In this document: positions 7,069-16,899 of the stretch, in pieces | Numbering within the stretch: position 1 is the first letter of the stretch | Layout of the letters: each line of letters opens with the position of its first letter | NCBI GenBank assembly: GCA_965224205.1 | Contig: CBDCYN010000016.1 | Coordinates: 214,528 to 278,527, forward strand | Direction of reading: 5' to 3' | Source of the DNA: CBDCYN01 sp965224205 | GTDB lineage: Bacteria > Planctomycetota > Phycisphaerae > Phycisphaerales > Phycisphaeraceae | DNA: 64,000 bases | Program-made: the position numbers and the translations under genes | The notes under the pieces: generated by a model | Seen by the model: only the letters and a program-made list of their open reading frames with translations | What the model was told of the DNA's origin: nothing | Databases searched by the model: none

Positions 7069-9360
7069 TCAAGCCTTTCCAAAACGGAGGGCAGATGCTA
7101 CGGCACCAAGCTGATCTGGGGTCTGTGATGAATCTCGCAATTGTGGATCCGCGGATGCCACGGCGTTACCGTCTCGTTCAGCTACCTGCACCCCCCACTG
7201 CGACAAGCGATCAAGGAACAAAGCGACCTTCTCAAACACCTTCTCACACCCCTCCCCGGTGACGATCACGTGCCGGTCGAAGTCCATCTCCACCAGCAGC
7301 TTTTCTTGCGAACCGAGGTTCTCATAGATCCTCTGACCGCTGTTGGGCTTAACGATCGGGTCGTGGTCGCCCTGGATCACCAGGGCCGGGGCGGTCACCT
7401 CGCTCAGGTGCTTACGGGACGCGGCCATGGCTTTGGTGACCTGACCCAGCCCCGCGGGGTAGTGCACCGCGTAGTTGATGTCGGGGTTCTCGGTGTCGGC
7501 GTTGGAGATCTCTTCATAAGCCTCAAGCGGCAACCCCAGCTTCTTCATCACCTGGTTCCACGCCAGCACCGCGCCGACCGTGGCCACCCGCCAGTCGCGT
7601 AACCGCGCCGGTCCATTGATGGAGAATACCGCGTCGACCAGGCCCTTCTGCGTCGCAGCCAGGTACAGCGCCAAAACCCCGCCCAGCGAGAAACCACCCA
7701 GGACCACTCGGTCGCAGTGCTCGCGCATCGCCACGACCCCACGGATGATCGATTCGATCCACTCGTGCCACGATACGGCGGTCAACGCGTTCGGGGCCGT
7801 GCCGTGGCCCTTGAGGCTCACCCCGTAGACGCTGTACCCCGCCGCGTGCAGATGCTCAGCCAGCGGCCGCATCTGGGCTGGGGCCGAGAGGTACCCGTGC
7901 ACCAAGACGACCCCGGTCTTCGCGTTAGGGGCGTCTAAGAAAAATGGCTCACCGACCTCGGCCGGCCGGCACGCATCCACCGAGCACGCCTGTTGATAGT
8001 CGCGGTGGAACCGCTGCCGATCGGCCCGGTGCACCGCTTCACGCACGCGTTGGCGCAGCTTCACCTCGGAGAAGGCGATGTGCCTCCGCACCGCAGACAC
8101 CACCGGCTCGACCGGCTCGATCTCGTTGGCGATCACGTCCACGGTGTTACGCAGCCGTACCTCGTGGAAGTCATACAGCCCGCGGAGCTTGTGATGGGCT
8201 ACCCTGTACGTGTCCTTGTGATCCTCGATCACACCGCACTGCTTAGCCAGCGTTAAGACGCTCTTAAGTGGCTCGAACCCCTCGCGGGCCGAACGGGTCA
8301 GCAACGGTGTTAACCCCTTCCGCAGGTGCGGGTGCAGACGCAGCCCGGGGTGCTGGCGCAGATCCATCGCGGCCAGGTACAGCGCCCGGTGCAGCTGCTC
8401 GGCGGGCACCATGTCCCGCTTCAACGCACGCAGGCTGTAGCAGAATAGGTGGTCGAAATTCACCTCGGTGTTCTGGTAAATAGATCGCATCGCGTGGCGG
8501 GTCAGACGCTTGGCCTGTTGCTTAAGCAGCAGGTCGTGTCCCCATCGCTGCGAGACAAGACCCGCCACCCGGCGGAGGATATCTGTGGGCTTATCGAGGA
8601 ACGATCCAACCTCGATCGCGTCGCCGAAGCGGATGCTCATATCGGTATCACCCAATAGCATCTTGCCCTCGACGCGCAGCTCCTCGTCTAGCCGGGTGCT
8701 GATGTCGGCCCGCATCAGCTTCGCCAGCCGCAGGAATAGGTTCTCATCAGGTCGAAGCGGGTAGTACGTGATCGTCACCGGCACGACCACCGTGCCCTGC
8801 GCGCACAGGTCGTTGGCCGCGTCGATGTGATACCGCTGCTGGATGTCATCGACGGTGGGCGTATTCCCGTCGGCGATCGCCGTGATGCACCGCCGCCGGG
8901 CCATCTCGGCCTTGAGCGCCAGCAACGCCGCCCCGGTGTGCGGCGGGCCTTGCCGCAGCGGGTTGTCGAGCTTGAGCCGACCCTGCTCGATGATCTTCTT
9001 GTTCTTGACCATCACCCCTTCAGGGTAGATCACCCACCCGTGGCGGCCGGTGAGAAGATCACGGATAATCGTCCGGTTGCGCAGCGGCTCGTGGGTCGAG
9101 ATATTCCCACATGCCCGTAGGTACTTCCCTAACGCCCCGGTAAAAAGCGTATGATCCGCGAGGCAGCGCACCGGCTGCTGGACGCTGCGGTAGATCGCGT
9201 ACGGGATCAGCATCGTCTCGAACCGTGTAAAGTGATTGACCACGAACAGGGTCGGGCGGTCGACGAGGTTTTGTTGCCCCGTGACGCGCATCTTCAGTCG
9301 CAGGACGCGCTCCATCGCCCTTAAGAAGACCCCCGTCGCTTTGTAGGTTCGTAGTCCCAT
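7069..9360 (-). CDS. Acyltransferase (PlsC-like) fused to alpha/beta hydrolase (lipase/esterase)
   Basis: A 763-residue two-enzyme fusion. The N-terminal ~270 residues are a glycerolipid acyltransferase domain: NHFTRFE stands for the HX4D motif (with E instead of D) and YPEGVMVKNK is the substrate-binding PEG block. A helical middle region of about 200 residues follows. The C-terminal ~250 residues are an alpha/beta hydrolase of the monoglyceride-lipase/carboxylesterase type: oxyanion HGYLSAP, nucleophile serine in GFSLGG, aspartate in GDHDPIV and histidine in DRHVIV. It is the last gene of the beta-oxidation operon, 62 bp after the acyl-CoA dehydrogenase. It may release or re-esterify fatty acids from lipids, feeding or balancing the upstream enzymes; this role is inferred. 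Its 3' end lies only ~18 bp from the IS630 element, so nothing can follow in this operon. Confidence 0.85.
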   Translation of the reverse strand: MGLRTYKATGVFLRAMERVLRLKMRVTGQQNLVDRPTLFVVNHFTRFETMLIPYAIYRSVQQPVRCLADHTLFTGALGKYLRACGNISTHEPLRNRTIIRDLLTGRHGWVIYPEGVMVKNKKIIEQGRLKLDNPLRQGPPHTGAALLALKAEMARRRCITAIADGNTPTVDDIQQRYHIDAANDLCAQGTVVVPVTITYYPLRPDENLFLRLAKLMRADISTRLDEELRVEGKMLLGDTDMSIRFGDAIEVGSFLDKPTDILRRVAGLVSQRWGHDLLLKQQAKRLTRHAMRSIYQNTEVNFDHLFCYSLRALKRDMVPAEQLHRALYLAAMDLRQHPGLRLHPHLRKGLTPLLTRSAREGFEPLKSVLTLAKQCGVIEDHKDTYRVAHHKLRGLYDFHEVRLRNTVDVIANEIEPVEPVVSAVRRHIAFSEVKLRQRVREAVHRADRQRFHRDYQQACSVDACRPAEVGEPFFLDAPNAKTGVVLVHGYLSAPAQMRPLAEHLHAAGYSVYGVSLKGHGTAPNALTAVSWHEWIESIIRGVVAMREHCDRVVLGGFSLGGVLALYLAATQKGLVDAVFSINGPARLRDWRVATVGAVLAWNQVMKKLGLPLEAYEEISNADTENPDINYAVHYPAGLGQVTKAMAASRKHLSEVTAPALVIQGDHDPIVKPNSGQRIYENLGSQEKLLVEMDFDRHVIVTGEGCEKVFEKVALFLDRLSQWGVQVAERDGNAVASADPQLRDSSQTPDQLGAVASALRFGKA

Positions 9361-9422
9361 ATCAATCTTTAGTACGTATTCGGTTTAATGCCGGTGTGCT
9401 GCCCGCGACAAGAACCCGCTGC

Positions 9423-11360
9423 CTAATGCTCGGGCCCGATCGGGATCACCCCGTGCTCGAGCCAGCGGATCTGCCCATCGAGCACGTCGTTGACCACCCG
9501 CTTACGCGACCGGCACCGTGACCGCTTGACACCCTGGAAATGGTCCTCGATCCGGTGCCGCGCCTGCTTGCAGAACAGCTTCGCCAGCGACCACGCCTCC
9601 CCATTGGCCCCGTGTTCACGGTGAAACAATAAGTGCTCGGCGTACGCACACGCCGCGGACATCGCGAACAGCTCCGTGCCGATCTCCATGAGGTGCCCCA
9701 GAAGGATCTGCCGCTTCTCTAAGCCCTGCTGATGACGCCCCATCGCGTGGAACAGGGTCATCGCCAACCGGTTCGACGTGCGATCCATGTACCGCCACTG
9801 CGCCGCCAGCCGCTTGTTCGTATCAAACGATCGCCGCCGCAGCCGCCCCCACCAACGGGCGGGGTACCACTTGGCGTAATAACCCAGCACGCCCAGCCCA
9901 GCCTTGGCCTTCTTACCGATCGGGTTACCCGGTCGCAGCACGTCCGCCGCTAGCCGCAGGTGCGGGTCGAGCGCCTCGCGGGCTAGGAACAGACGCATGA
10001 TGTCGCTGGTGCCCTCGATGATGGTGTTGATCCGGCAGTCCCGCATCATGCGCTCGACCGGGTACCCGACCTCACCGCGGGCCTCGAGCGACGCGGCCCG
10101 TTCATACCCCCGACCGCCGCGGAACTGCATCGTCTCGTCGACGATCTTCCACGCCGCCTCGGAGCAGAACAGCTTCGCCATCGCCGCTTCGATGCGGATG
10201 TCACGGCCTTCATCAGCCCAGTGCGAGGTCAGCCAAGTCACCGCCTCCATCGCGAACGTCGTGGCTGCGATGTACGCGATCTTCTCCTGCCCCGCCTCGT
10301 GCTTAGCGATCGGCTGGCCCCACTGCTGACGCTCCTTGCCCCAGCGCCGCACGATCGACAAGCACTGCTTGGCCATGCCGGTGCACGCCGCAGGGAGCGT
10401 CAACCGACCGGTGTTGAGCGTTTTCAACGCGAGCTTCAGACCCAGCCCCTCGCCCCAGAGCAGGTTCTGGGCCGGGACTTTCACGTCGGTGAACCTCAGC
10501 AACCCGTTGTGGATCGCGCGGATGCCCATGAAGTCGCAGCGGTGGACGATCTCGATCCCGGGTGTGTTGGCCTCGACGATAAACGCGCTGATCTGCTGGC
10601 GCTCCTTGCCGCGGACGATCTTCGGGGCGGTCTGGGCCATGACGACCAGCAGGTCCGCGATCGGGCCGTTCGTCGTCCAAAGCTTCGTGCCGTTGATGAT
10701 GTAGTGTTGGCCGTCGTCGGTGAGCTTGGCCGTCGTGGTCATGCGAGCCGGGTCGGAACCGACGTCGGGCTCGGTGAGGGCGAACGCCGACAACGCCCCG
10801 TCGCTGATCATCGGCAGGTACTTGGCCTTCTGCTCCTCGGTGCCGAACATCTTCAGCGGCTGGGGCACCCCGATCGACTGGTGGGCCGAGACCTGCACCG
10901 CGGTCGACCCACAGTACGACGAGATCGCCATCATCACCCGGTTGTAGTTCACCTGTGACAGCCCCAGGCCGCCGTATTCTTTAGCGACCTTCATCTTGTA
11001 CACACCCAGGCGCGTGAGGCCTTCGTGGACGTGTTGCGGGATCGTACGCGTCTCGTCGGCTTCGTCAGCGTTGAGGTGCTCAGCCAAAAACGCCGAGACC
11101 TTCTGGACTAATTCATCGCCGATCGCCCGGTCTTCGTCGCTCTGGTGAGGGAACGGCTCGAGCCACGACGGGTTGAATTGCCCCAGGAACAGCGGCCCGG
11201 CGAAGCTGCCGCGGTCGTCGCCGGCGTCACGGGCCGACTCGGCGACCTCCATGGCGGCGCGCTGGCCCTGGTTCATCTTAGAGGTATCGATGATCCCCAG
11301 GTCGGCCTCGGCCGGCGGGCGGGTGTCTTGGGTCTTGGGTGATTGTGTGCTCGTGCTCAT
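9423..11360 (-). CDS. Acyl-CoA dehydrogenase, long (VLCAD/ACAD9-like)
   Basis: FAD enzyme for the first step of beta-oxidation. Signatures: FALTEPDVGSDPARM (flavin/substrate signature), TKLWTTNGPIADLLVVMA, and the C-terminal signature IIEGTSDIMRLFLA. At about 645 residues it is far longer than a standard 380-residue enzyme; the ~180-residue helical C-terminal extension is like that of mammalian VLCAD/ACAD9, which act on long chains and associate with membranes. A further insertion (YERAASLEARGEVGYPVERM) surrounds the region where the catalytic glutamate is expected. I use the ATG at 11360, preceded by AGGAGG with 9-base spacing; the open frame extends 39 codons upstream without support. It lies 79 bp after the hydratase/dehydrogenase gene. 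Confidence 0.9.
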   Translation of the reverse strand: MSTSTQSPKTQDTRPPAEADLGIIDTSKMNQGQRAAMEVAESARDAGDDRGSFAGPLFLGQFNPSWLEPFPHQSDEDRAIGDELVQKVSAFLAEHLNADEADETRTIPQHVHEGLTRLGVYKMKVAKEYGGLGLSQVNYNRVMMAISSYCGSTAVQVSAHQSIGVPQPLKMFGTEEQKAKYLPMISDGALSAFALTEPDVGSDPARMTTTAKLTDDGQHYIINGTKLWTTNGPIADLLVVMAQTAPKIVRGKERQQISAFIVEANTPGIEIVHRCDFMGIRAIHNGLLRFTDVKVPAQNLLWGEGLGLKLALKTLNTGRLTLPAACTGMAKQCLSIVRRWGKERQQWGQPIAKHEAGQEKIAYIAATTFAMEAVTWLTSHWADEGRDIRIEAAMAKLFCSEAAWKIVDETMQFRGGRGYERAASLEARGEVGYPVERMMRDCRINTIIEGTSDIMRLFLAREALDPHLRLAADVLRPGNPIGKKAKAGLGVLGYYAKWYPARWWGRLRRRSFDTNKRLAAQWRYMDRTSNRLAMTLFHAMGRHQQGLEKRQILLGHLMEIGTELFAMSAACAYAEHLLFHREHGANGEAWSLAKLFCKQARHRIEDHFQGVKRSRCRSRKRVVNDVLDGQIRWLEHGVIPIGPEH

Positions 11361-11439
11361 GTCGTCAGCCCTCCTTCTGTTCCTTTTCCGAATAACGTCG
11401 CTGTTCGATCGCTCAGGTCCAACCAAAAACGTGGTGGCT

Positions 11440-13659
11440 TTAGGACGTGGCGATGATGATCTCTTTCTTCGTTTCAACGGCGCGGATCGTGGGGCGGGGT
11501 TTACTTCGACGGTCGTAAAACCGCCCGCCCGTCCTGGCCAGCCGGTCGATCATCGGCGAGGGCACGAAACGTTCCCCGTAGGTCATGGATAACGTGTTAA
11601 GCCTCGCGGCGATCTCGACCGGGGTTTGCTCGTCGGCCCACCGCAGCAGCCCACCCCGAAACGGGGCGAACCCGGTGCCCATGAGCATGGCCATATCCAG
11701 GGTCTCCGCGTCCTTGACGATCCCTTCATCGAGGCAGCGGGCCGCCTCATTGACCATGGTGAGGATCGCCCGGTAGACGATCTGCTGGTCGGGGATGTCG
11801 TTGCCCTCGCCTTGCGATGAACCGCTGATCTGCTCGAGCACGCGGGGGTTGACCTTCTTGTCGCCTTTGCCGTAGACATAGATCCCGGCGCCGCGCTTCT
11901 TGCCCATCATCCCCCCGGCCTTGACCGCCGCTTCGAGCACGGGCGGCACGTGCATCCGGTGCCCGTAGGCCTTCTGTAATACCTGAGCGACCTTCAGCCC
12001 CACGTCGAGGCCGACCTCATCCGCCAGTGCCAGCGGGCCCATCGGCATGCCGAACTTCTCGATCAGCCGGTCGATGCGCTTCGGGTCGACGCCTTCTTCA
12101 AACATCCGCACCGATTCGTTGACATACGGCAGCAGAACCCGATTCACCAGGAACCCGGCGCAATCGCCCACCACCACCGGGGTCTTGCCCAGCCGACGGG
12201 CCAACGCGACCGCCTCGGCGACCGTTTCGGGTGAGGTTTCCTTACCGGGGATCACCTCCACGAGTGGCATCCGGTTGACCGGGTTAAAGAAGTGCAACCC
12301 GACAAACCGCTCGGGGAACTTCAACGCCTCGGCCATCTCGGTGATCGACAGCGACGACGTGTTGGTGCAAATTAAAGCGTCTGGGTCGACATGCAGCTCA
12401 AGCTCGGCCAGCACCTTCTTCTTGATCGCCATGTCCTCGACCACCGCCTCGACCACGACGTCGACGTTGGCGAACCCGTGGTATCCCGTGGTGCCGGAGA
12501 TCCGGTGCATCGCCATATCCATCTGCGCGGGCTTCATCTTCCGGCGCTTGACGAGTTGACGGTTCATGTCCGCCGCTTCGGCCAGGCCCTTGGCGACCGC
12601 GTCCCAGGTCAGGTCCTTCATCCGGACCGATAGCCCCGCCCCGCTCAAAGCCCAGGCGATCCCGCCGCCCATCACCCCAGCCCCGACGACGGCGCTGCGT
12701 CGGAGGACCCGCGTGGGCATGGTCATCGATTCCGTGAGCTTCTTCTTCGTCCGCTGCGAGGCTTGGAATACCCACACCAAGTTCCTGCTTACCGAAGTCG
12801 TTGCCAGCGATCCGAACGCCTCAGCCTCGACCTTCAGCCCCTCTTCGATTGGCTCGCCGAATGTTTTTCGGATCACGTTCAGCGCCTCGACCGGGGCGGG
12901 GTAGTGGCCCTTGGTGCGTTTCTCGAGCTGCTTCGACGCCTGGCGGTAGATCAACGCCCGCCCGGGCGGGGTTTTCTCTAATAAACGCATCGCCAGCGGC
13001 TGACGCTTGACGCGACGCTGGCGGACTTTTCGTGCGCCATGCGAGGATTGGATCTTTTCGATGAACTTGCGGGTTTGTTCTTGGAGGAACGGTGGCGCGA
13101 CCAGCCCATCGACCAAGCCCATCTTATGAGCCTTGGTCCCGGTGACGGTCTTGGCGCTCAGGATCAGGTCCAGTGATTTGGGCAGACCCACGAGCCGCGG
13201 CAGCCGCTGCGTTCCGCCCCAACCGGGGAGGATGCCAAGCTTCACCTCGGGCAACCCTAACGTTGTCTTGTCACCATCGGTCGCGAGGCGGTAGTCACAC
13301 GCCAGGGCCATCTCCGTGCCCCCGCCCATGCACGCACCGTGGATCACCGCCAGGGTCGGCATGCGTAGCGCCGCGAGCTTGTCGAACACCTGCTGGCCCA
13401 TCTGGGCTTTGTGCACGGCGTCGTCATGGTCCTTGATCGCGGCCAATTCGGCGATGTCGGCGCCGGCGATAAACCCATCGGGCTTGCTGCTGTGGATGAC
13501 CAGGGCGGCGAGGCTCGTATCGTTGGCGAGCTGTCCGAGCACCTCGTCGAGCTGGTGCATGGCCGCGGAGGTGAACTTGTTGACTTTTTCCCCGGGCAGG
13601 TCGAACCGCAGCCAAGCGATAGAGTATCCGTCGATTTCAATGGTCCAGGTGCTTTCCAT
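11440..13659 (-). CDS. fadJ: Bifunctional enoyl-CoA hydratase/3-hydroxyacyl-CoA dehydrogenase (FadB/FadJ-type)
   Basis: About 739 residues, the normal size of the bacterial alpha subunit of the fatty-acid oxidation complex. The N-terminal crotonase domain shows FIAGADIAEL, the oxyanion segment ACMGGGTEMALACDYRLA and a glutamate in GLPEVKLGILPGWGGTQRLP. The dehydrogenase domain begins with the NAD-binding VVGAGVMGGGIAWALS, and has the catalytic histidine in GLHFFNPVNRMPLVEV. It catalyses hydration and oxidation steps 2 and 3. The ATG at 13659 overlaps the thiolase stop as TAATG, so translation is coupled with its partner subunit. The choice between FadB and FadJ naming is uncertain; the order thiolase-then-hydratase resembles fadIJ. 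Confidence 0.9.
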   Translation of the reverse strand: MESTWTIEIDGYSIAWLRFDLPGEKVNKFTSAAMHQLDEVLGQLANDTSLAALVIHSSKPDGFIAGADIAELAAIKDHDDAVHKAQMGQQVFDKLAALRMPTLAVIHGACMGGGTEMALACDYRLATDGDKTTLGLPEVKLGILPGWGGTQRLPRLVGLPKSLDLILSAKTVTGTKAHKMGLVDGLVAPPFLQEQTRKFIEKIQSSHGARKVRQRRVKRQPLAMRLLEKTPPGRALIYRQASKQLEKRTKGHYPAPVEALNVIRKTFGEPIEEGLKVEAEAFGSLATTSVSRNLVWVFQASQRTKKKLTESMTMPTRVLRRSAVVGAGVMGGGIAWALSGAGLSVRMKDLTWDAVAKGLAEAADMNRQLVKRRKMKPAQMDMAMHRISGTTGYHGFANVDVVVEAVVEDMAIKKKVLAELELHVDPDALICTNTSSLSITEMAEALKFPERFVGLHFFNPVNRMPLVEVIPGKETSPETVAEAVALARRLGKTPVVVGDCAGFLVNRVLLPYVNESVRMFEEGVDPKRIDRLIEKFGMPMGPLALADEVGLDVGLKVAQVLQKAYGHRMHVPPVLEAAVKAGGMMGKKRGAGIYVYGKGDKKVNPRVLEQISGSSQGEGNDIPDQQIVYRAILTMVNEAARCLDEGIVKDAETLDMAMLMGTGFAPFRGGLLRWADEQTPVEIAARLNTLSMTYGERFVPSPMIDRLARTGGRFYDRRSKPRPTIRAVETKKEIIIATS

Positions 13660-14948
13660 TACGCCGCCTCCAGTACCAGGGCTGCGCCTTGACCGCCGCC
13701 GACACACAGCGTGGCTAGCCCGCGTTTCTTCTTGTTGCGTTTGAGTTGATTCAGCAGGGTAACCACCAGGCGTGTGCCGGTGGTGCCCACGGGGTGGCCC
13801 AGGGCGATGGCCCCGCCGTTGACGTTGAGCCGGTCTCGGTCGAGCTTGCCAACGGACTTGTCGCGTCCCAGGCACCGCCGGGCGAAGTCGGCCGATTCGA
13901 AGGCCTTTTCGTTAGCGATCACCTGGGCCGCGAAAGCCTCGTTGAGTTCGATCAGGTCAAAGTCGTCCATGTCCAGGCCGGTGCGTTTAAGCAGCTTCGC
14001 GGTCGCGTAGACCGGGCCCAGGCCCATGCGGCTGCCCTCGAGCCCAGCATAGGTCCAAGCCGTGAGGAACCCGATCGGGCGTAGGCCCAGCTGGTGGGCG
14101 ACGTCTTCACGGGCCATCAATACCGCAGCGGCGCCGTCGGTGATCGGGCAGGCGTTGCCGACGGTGACGGTCCCTGCTTCGCGGTCGAAGACCGGTTTGA
14201 GCTTGGCTAAGGCGTCGATGCTCTGGCCGGGGCGTGGGCCGTCGTCTTCTTGTTGAACGGTTTTGTATTTTGGGGGCACCACAACCGGGACGATCTCGTC
14301 GTCAAAAGCACCGGTCTGCTTGGCGCGGTTGGCTTTTTCGTGGCTGGCTAGGGCGAATTCGTCTTGTTCGCGGCGTGTGATCGAAAACTCACGGGCGAGC
14401 ACCTCGGCGGTTTGACCCATGTTTAGGCCACAGACCGGGTCGGTGAGGCCTAGCTTCAGGGCAATGACCGGGGCCAGGTGGCCGGGGCGGAACGTGCTGA
14501 GGGCTTTGAGTTTCTTCGAGGCCGTCTTGGCCTTGGCCAGGTGCATGAGCAGGTCGGTCATTTTGTCGCCCAAGAGCATGGGGACGTTGCTCATCGACTC
14601 GGTGCCGCCGGCGAGGATCAGGCGCGCTTGACCCGAGGCGATCTGGGCCGCGGCGGCGGTGATGGCCTGCATGCCCGAGGCGCAATTGCGGTGGACCGTA
14701 TGGGAGATGACATGCTCGGGGATCCCCGCCTTAAGGCCAATTACCCTTGCGATGTTAGCCGCGTGGGCGGGTTGGGAGACGTTGCCGAAGATGACCTCAT
14801 CGAGCATGCCGGGATCGATCTCGGTGCGGGCCAGCAGCTCCTTGGTCGCGAAGGCGGCCAGGTCGTCGGCTTGGACATCTTTGAGCGGGCCGCCCGCTTT
14901 GCACAGCGGGGTGCGCACGCCGTCAATGATCGCGATTCGCTTCGTCAT
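13659..14948 (-). CDS. fadI: Acetyl-CoA acyltransferase / 3-ketoacyl-CoA thiolase (FadA/FadI-type)
   Basis: Thiolase of about 429 residues that cleaves 3-ketoacyl-CoA to acetyl-CoA. Nucleophile cysteine is in RNCASGMQAI, the catalytic histidine in ALGHPVGTTGTR and the second cysteine in LCVGGGQGAALV. LNEAFAAQVIA is also typical. The length is closer to FadI (436) than FadA (387). The start ATG at 14948 has AAAGGAG 5 bases upstream and lies 26 bp inside the end of the ligase gene; the stop overlaps the next start. The open frame upstream of this ATG is just ligase-gene DNA read in another frame. Confidence 0.9.
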   Translation of the reverse strand: MTKRIAIIDGVRTPLCKAGGPLKDVQADDLAAFATKELLARTEIDPGMLDEVIFGNVSQPAHAANIARVIGLKAGIPEHVISHTVHRNCASGMQAITAAAAQIASGQARLILAGGTESMSNVPMLLGDKMTDLLMHLAKAKTASKKLKALSTFRPGHLAPVIALKLGLTDPVCGLNMGQTAEVLAREFSITRREQDEFALASHEKANRAKQTGAFDDEIVPVVVPPKYKTVQQEDDGPRPGQSIDALAKLKPVFDREAGTVTVGNACPITDGAAAVLMAREDVAHQLGLRPIGFLTAWTYAGLEGSRMGLGPVYATAKLLKRTGLDMDDFDLIELNEAFAAQVIANEKAFESADFARRCLGRDKSVGKLDRDRLNVNGGAIALGHPVGTTGTRLVVTLLNQLKRNKKKRGLATLCVGGGQGAALVLEAA

Positions 14949-16899
14949 GTTTCTCCTTTGCCCTGGGGGTCGTCTCTGCATGATGACGGCCGTTGCCGTT
15001 GCTTTTCCCATTATTCTTACGTGTATCCGTGGCAACGGTTTGGTCGACATCCATATTATCCGCGCGGCCGTGGCGGTCGTCATCGCCGTGGTCGGTATCG
15101 CCGTCTGGGTCGCTGGGTAGGCCGGTTTTGGAACCGTTGTACATGGTTTCGATGATGTCGCGGTACTCGTCTTGGATCTGCTGGCGGCGGAGCTTCTGGG
15201 TCGGGGTCAGCGACCCGTTGTCGACCGATAGCTCGCCGGCGACCAGGCGGTAGTTGCGGATCCGCTCCCACGGCTCGAGTTTTTCGTTGATGCGCTCCAG
15301 GACGCGCTCGATCTGCTGCTTGACCTCGGGCAGCTCGAGCAGTTCGTCGTCGCTCATTTCTTCATCGACGGCCGGCCCCATGGCTTTCCGTAGGTAGGCG
15401 GTATCGGGGAAGATCAGGCAGCAGGGGTATGGCCGGGCATCGGCGAACACGCACGCCTGGTCGATCAGGGGTGAGGCGGTCAGGGCCTGCTCGATCGGGG
15501 CGGGGCTGACGTACTTGCCGCCGGCGGTTTTGCAAAGGTCCTTGATCCGGCCGGTGATCGTGAGGTAGCCGTCTTCATCGATCTGGCCCTGGTCGCCGGT
15601 GTGCAGCCAACCGTCGGCGTCGATCATCTGGGCGGTGGCGCGCGGGTCGCGGTGGTAGCCGGCCATGATGTTGGGCCCGCGGGCGAGGACCTCGTCGTGG
15701 TCGCCGATCCTCAGCTCGACCCCGGGTATCGCCTGGCCGACGGTGCCCACGCGGTTGTGGCCGGGGTGGTTGCCGGTGATGACCGGCGACGCCTCAGTAA
15801 GGCCGTAGCCCTGGTAGATGGGCACGCCGATGTTCATGAAAAACCGGCACAGGCGCGGCGATAAAGGGGCACCGCCACAGATGAGTGTCCGCAGGTGTCC
15901 GCCCAGGGCGTGGCGCATCCTCGCGTACACAAGGCTCTCGGCTAAGCGATCGCTGAGCGTCGTGGAATGGCCGTTGCCGTTGCGGGCGTGTGCGAGGCGG
16001 ATCGCCCAGCGGCCCAGCGGTTTGCGGAGCATCCCCGCGGACTCGACCTTGGCGACGATCGAGGTATAGATCTTTTCGAGCACCCTCGGGACGACCGCCA
16101 CGGCGGTGGGTTTCACGTGCGCTAGTGTTTCGGGCAGGTCTTGGGCGGGGTTGGCGAACCAGAGGCTCACCCCACGGCTAAGGCAAAAATAGGTGACCAT
16201 GCGCTCGAATGCGTGGGCCAGGGGCAGGATGCTCAACGCGCGGTCATCGGCGGCATTGAAGTCGAACCACTGACCGGCGGCGTGGATCTGTGACACCACA
16301 TTGCGGTGGGTGAGGCTCACGCCCTTGGGTCGGCCCGAGGTGCCGCTGGTGTAGATGATCGTGGCGATGTCGTCGGGCTTGGCGCGGCTGCACATCTTCG
16401 CGAACAGGGTCGGGTCTTTGATGGACAACTCGTCGCCGTACTGCATCAATGAATCGTCGCTGATGAACGACCCGCGCGACGTGCCCGCTCCGTGGACGAT
16501 GGTCCGTGAAAACAAGCGCCGGCAGCCGCCGGTGCGGAAGCGTTGGACGGCTTTGTCACCGCAGATGAAGGTCAGCCGGATGTCGGCGTGGCGGATCTTG
16601 TACTTCAGGTTCGTGACGCTGCTGGTGGTGAACAGCGGGACCGAGACCCCGCCGGCGATGAGGATGGCCAGATCGGCCATGAGCCACCAGGGCGACGACT
16701 CGGCGAGGATGCCCACAGATTGACCGGGCTTAAGACCCATCGCCTTAAGCCCTAGGGCCATGCGGCGCACACGCTTGGTGAACGACTCGGTCGAGACGTT
16801 CTGCCACGCGTCGTCTTGGCGGAGGTTCAGCGCCGTGGCGTGGTGGTACGTGTGCGTCACGTGCTGGAAAAGGGCCGGGATGGTGTCGAAATGTTCCAT
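14923..16899 (-). CDS. Long-chain fatty acid-CoA ligase (AMP-forming)
   Basis: ANL-superfamily enzyme of about 658 residues that activates fatty acids, first gene of the beta-oxidation operon. The P-loop is IIYTSGTSGRPKGVSLTHRN, the adenine-binding stretch is YQGYGLTEASPV, and the hinge/C-domain shows GWLHTGDQGQIDEDGYLTI and GRIKDLCKTAGGKYV. The large size and FAA1-like tail suggest long-chain substrates. The last ~60 residues are a hydrophilic Asp/His/Asn-rich tail after IIETMYNG, not part of the fold. The ATG at 16899 begins the conserved part; an in-frame GTG/ATG 30 codons upstream is less likely. Confidence 0.88.
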   Translation of the reverse strand: MEHFDTIPALFQHVTHTYHHATALNLRQDDAWQNVSTESFTKRVRRMALGLKAMGLKPGQSVGILAESSPWWLMADLAILIAGGVSVPLFTTSSVTNLKYKIRHADIRLTFICGDKAVQRFRTGGCRRLFSRTIVHGAGTSRGSFISDDSLMQYGDELSIKDPTLFAKMCSRAKPDDIATIIYTSGTSGRPKGVSLTHRNVVSQIHAAGQWFDFNAADDRALSILPLAHAFERMVTYFCLSRGVSLWFANPAQDLPETLAHVKPTAVAVVPRVLEKIYTSIVAKVESAGMLRKPLGRWAIRLAHARNGNGHSTTLSDRLAESLVYARMRHALGGHLRTLICGGAPLSPRLCRFFMNIGVPIYQGYGLTEASPVITGNHPGHNRVGTVGQAIPGVELRIGDHDEVLARGPNIMAGYHRDPRATAQMIDADGWLHTGDQGQIDEDGYLTITGRIKDLCKTAGGKYVSPAPIEQALTASPLIDQACVFADARPYPCCLIFPDTAYLRKAMGPAVDEEMSDDELLELPEVKQQIERVLERINEKLEPWERIRNYRLVAGELSVDNGSLTPTQKLRRQQIQDEYRDIIETMYNGSKTGLPSDPDGDTDHGDDDRHGRADNMDVDQTVATDTRKNNGKSNGNGRHHAETTPRAKEKHDEANRDH

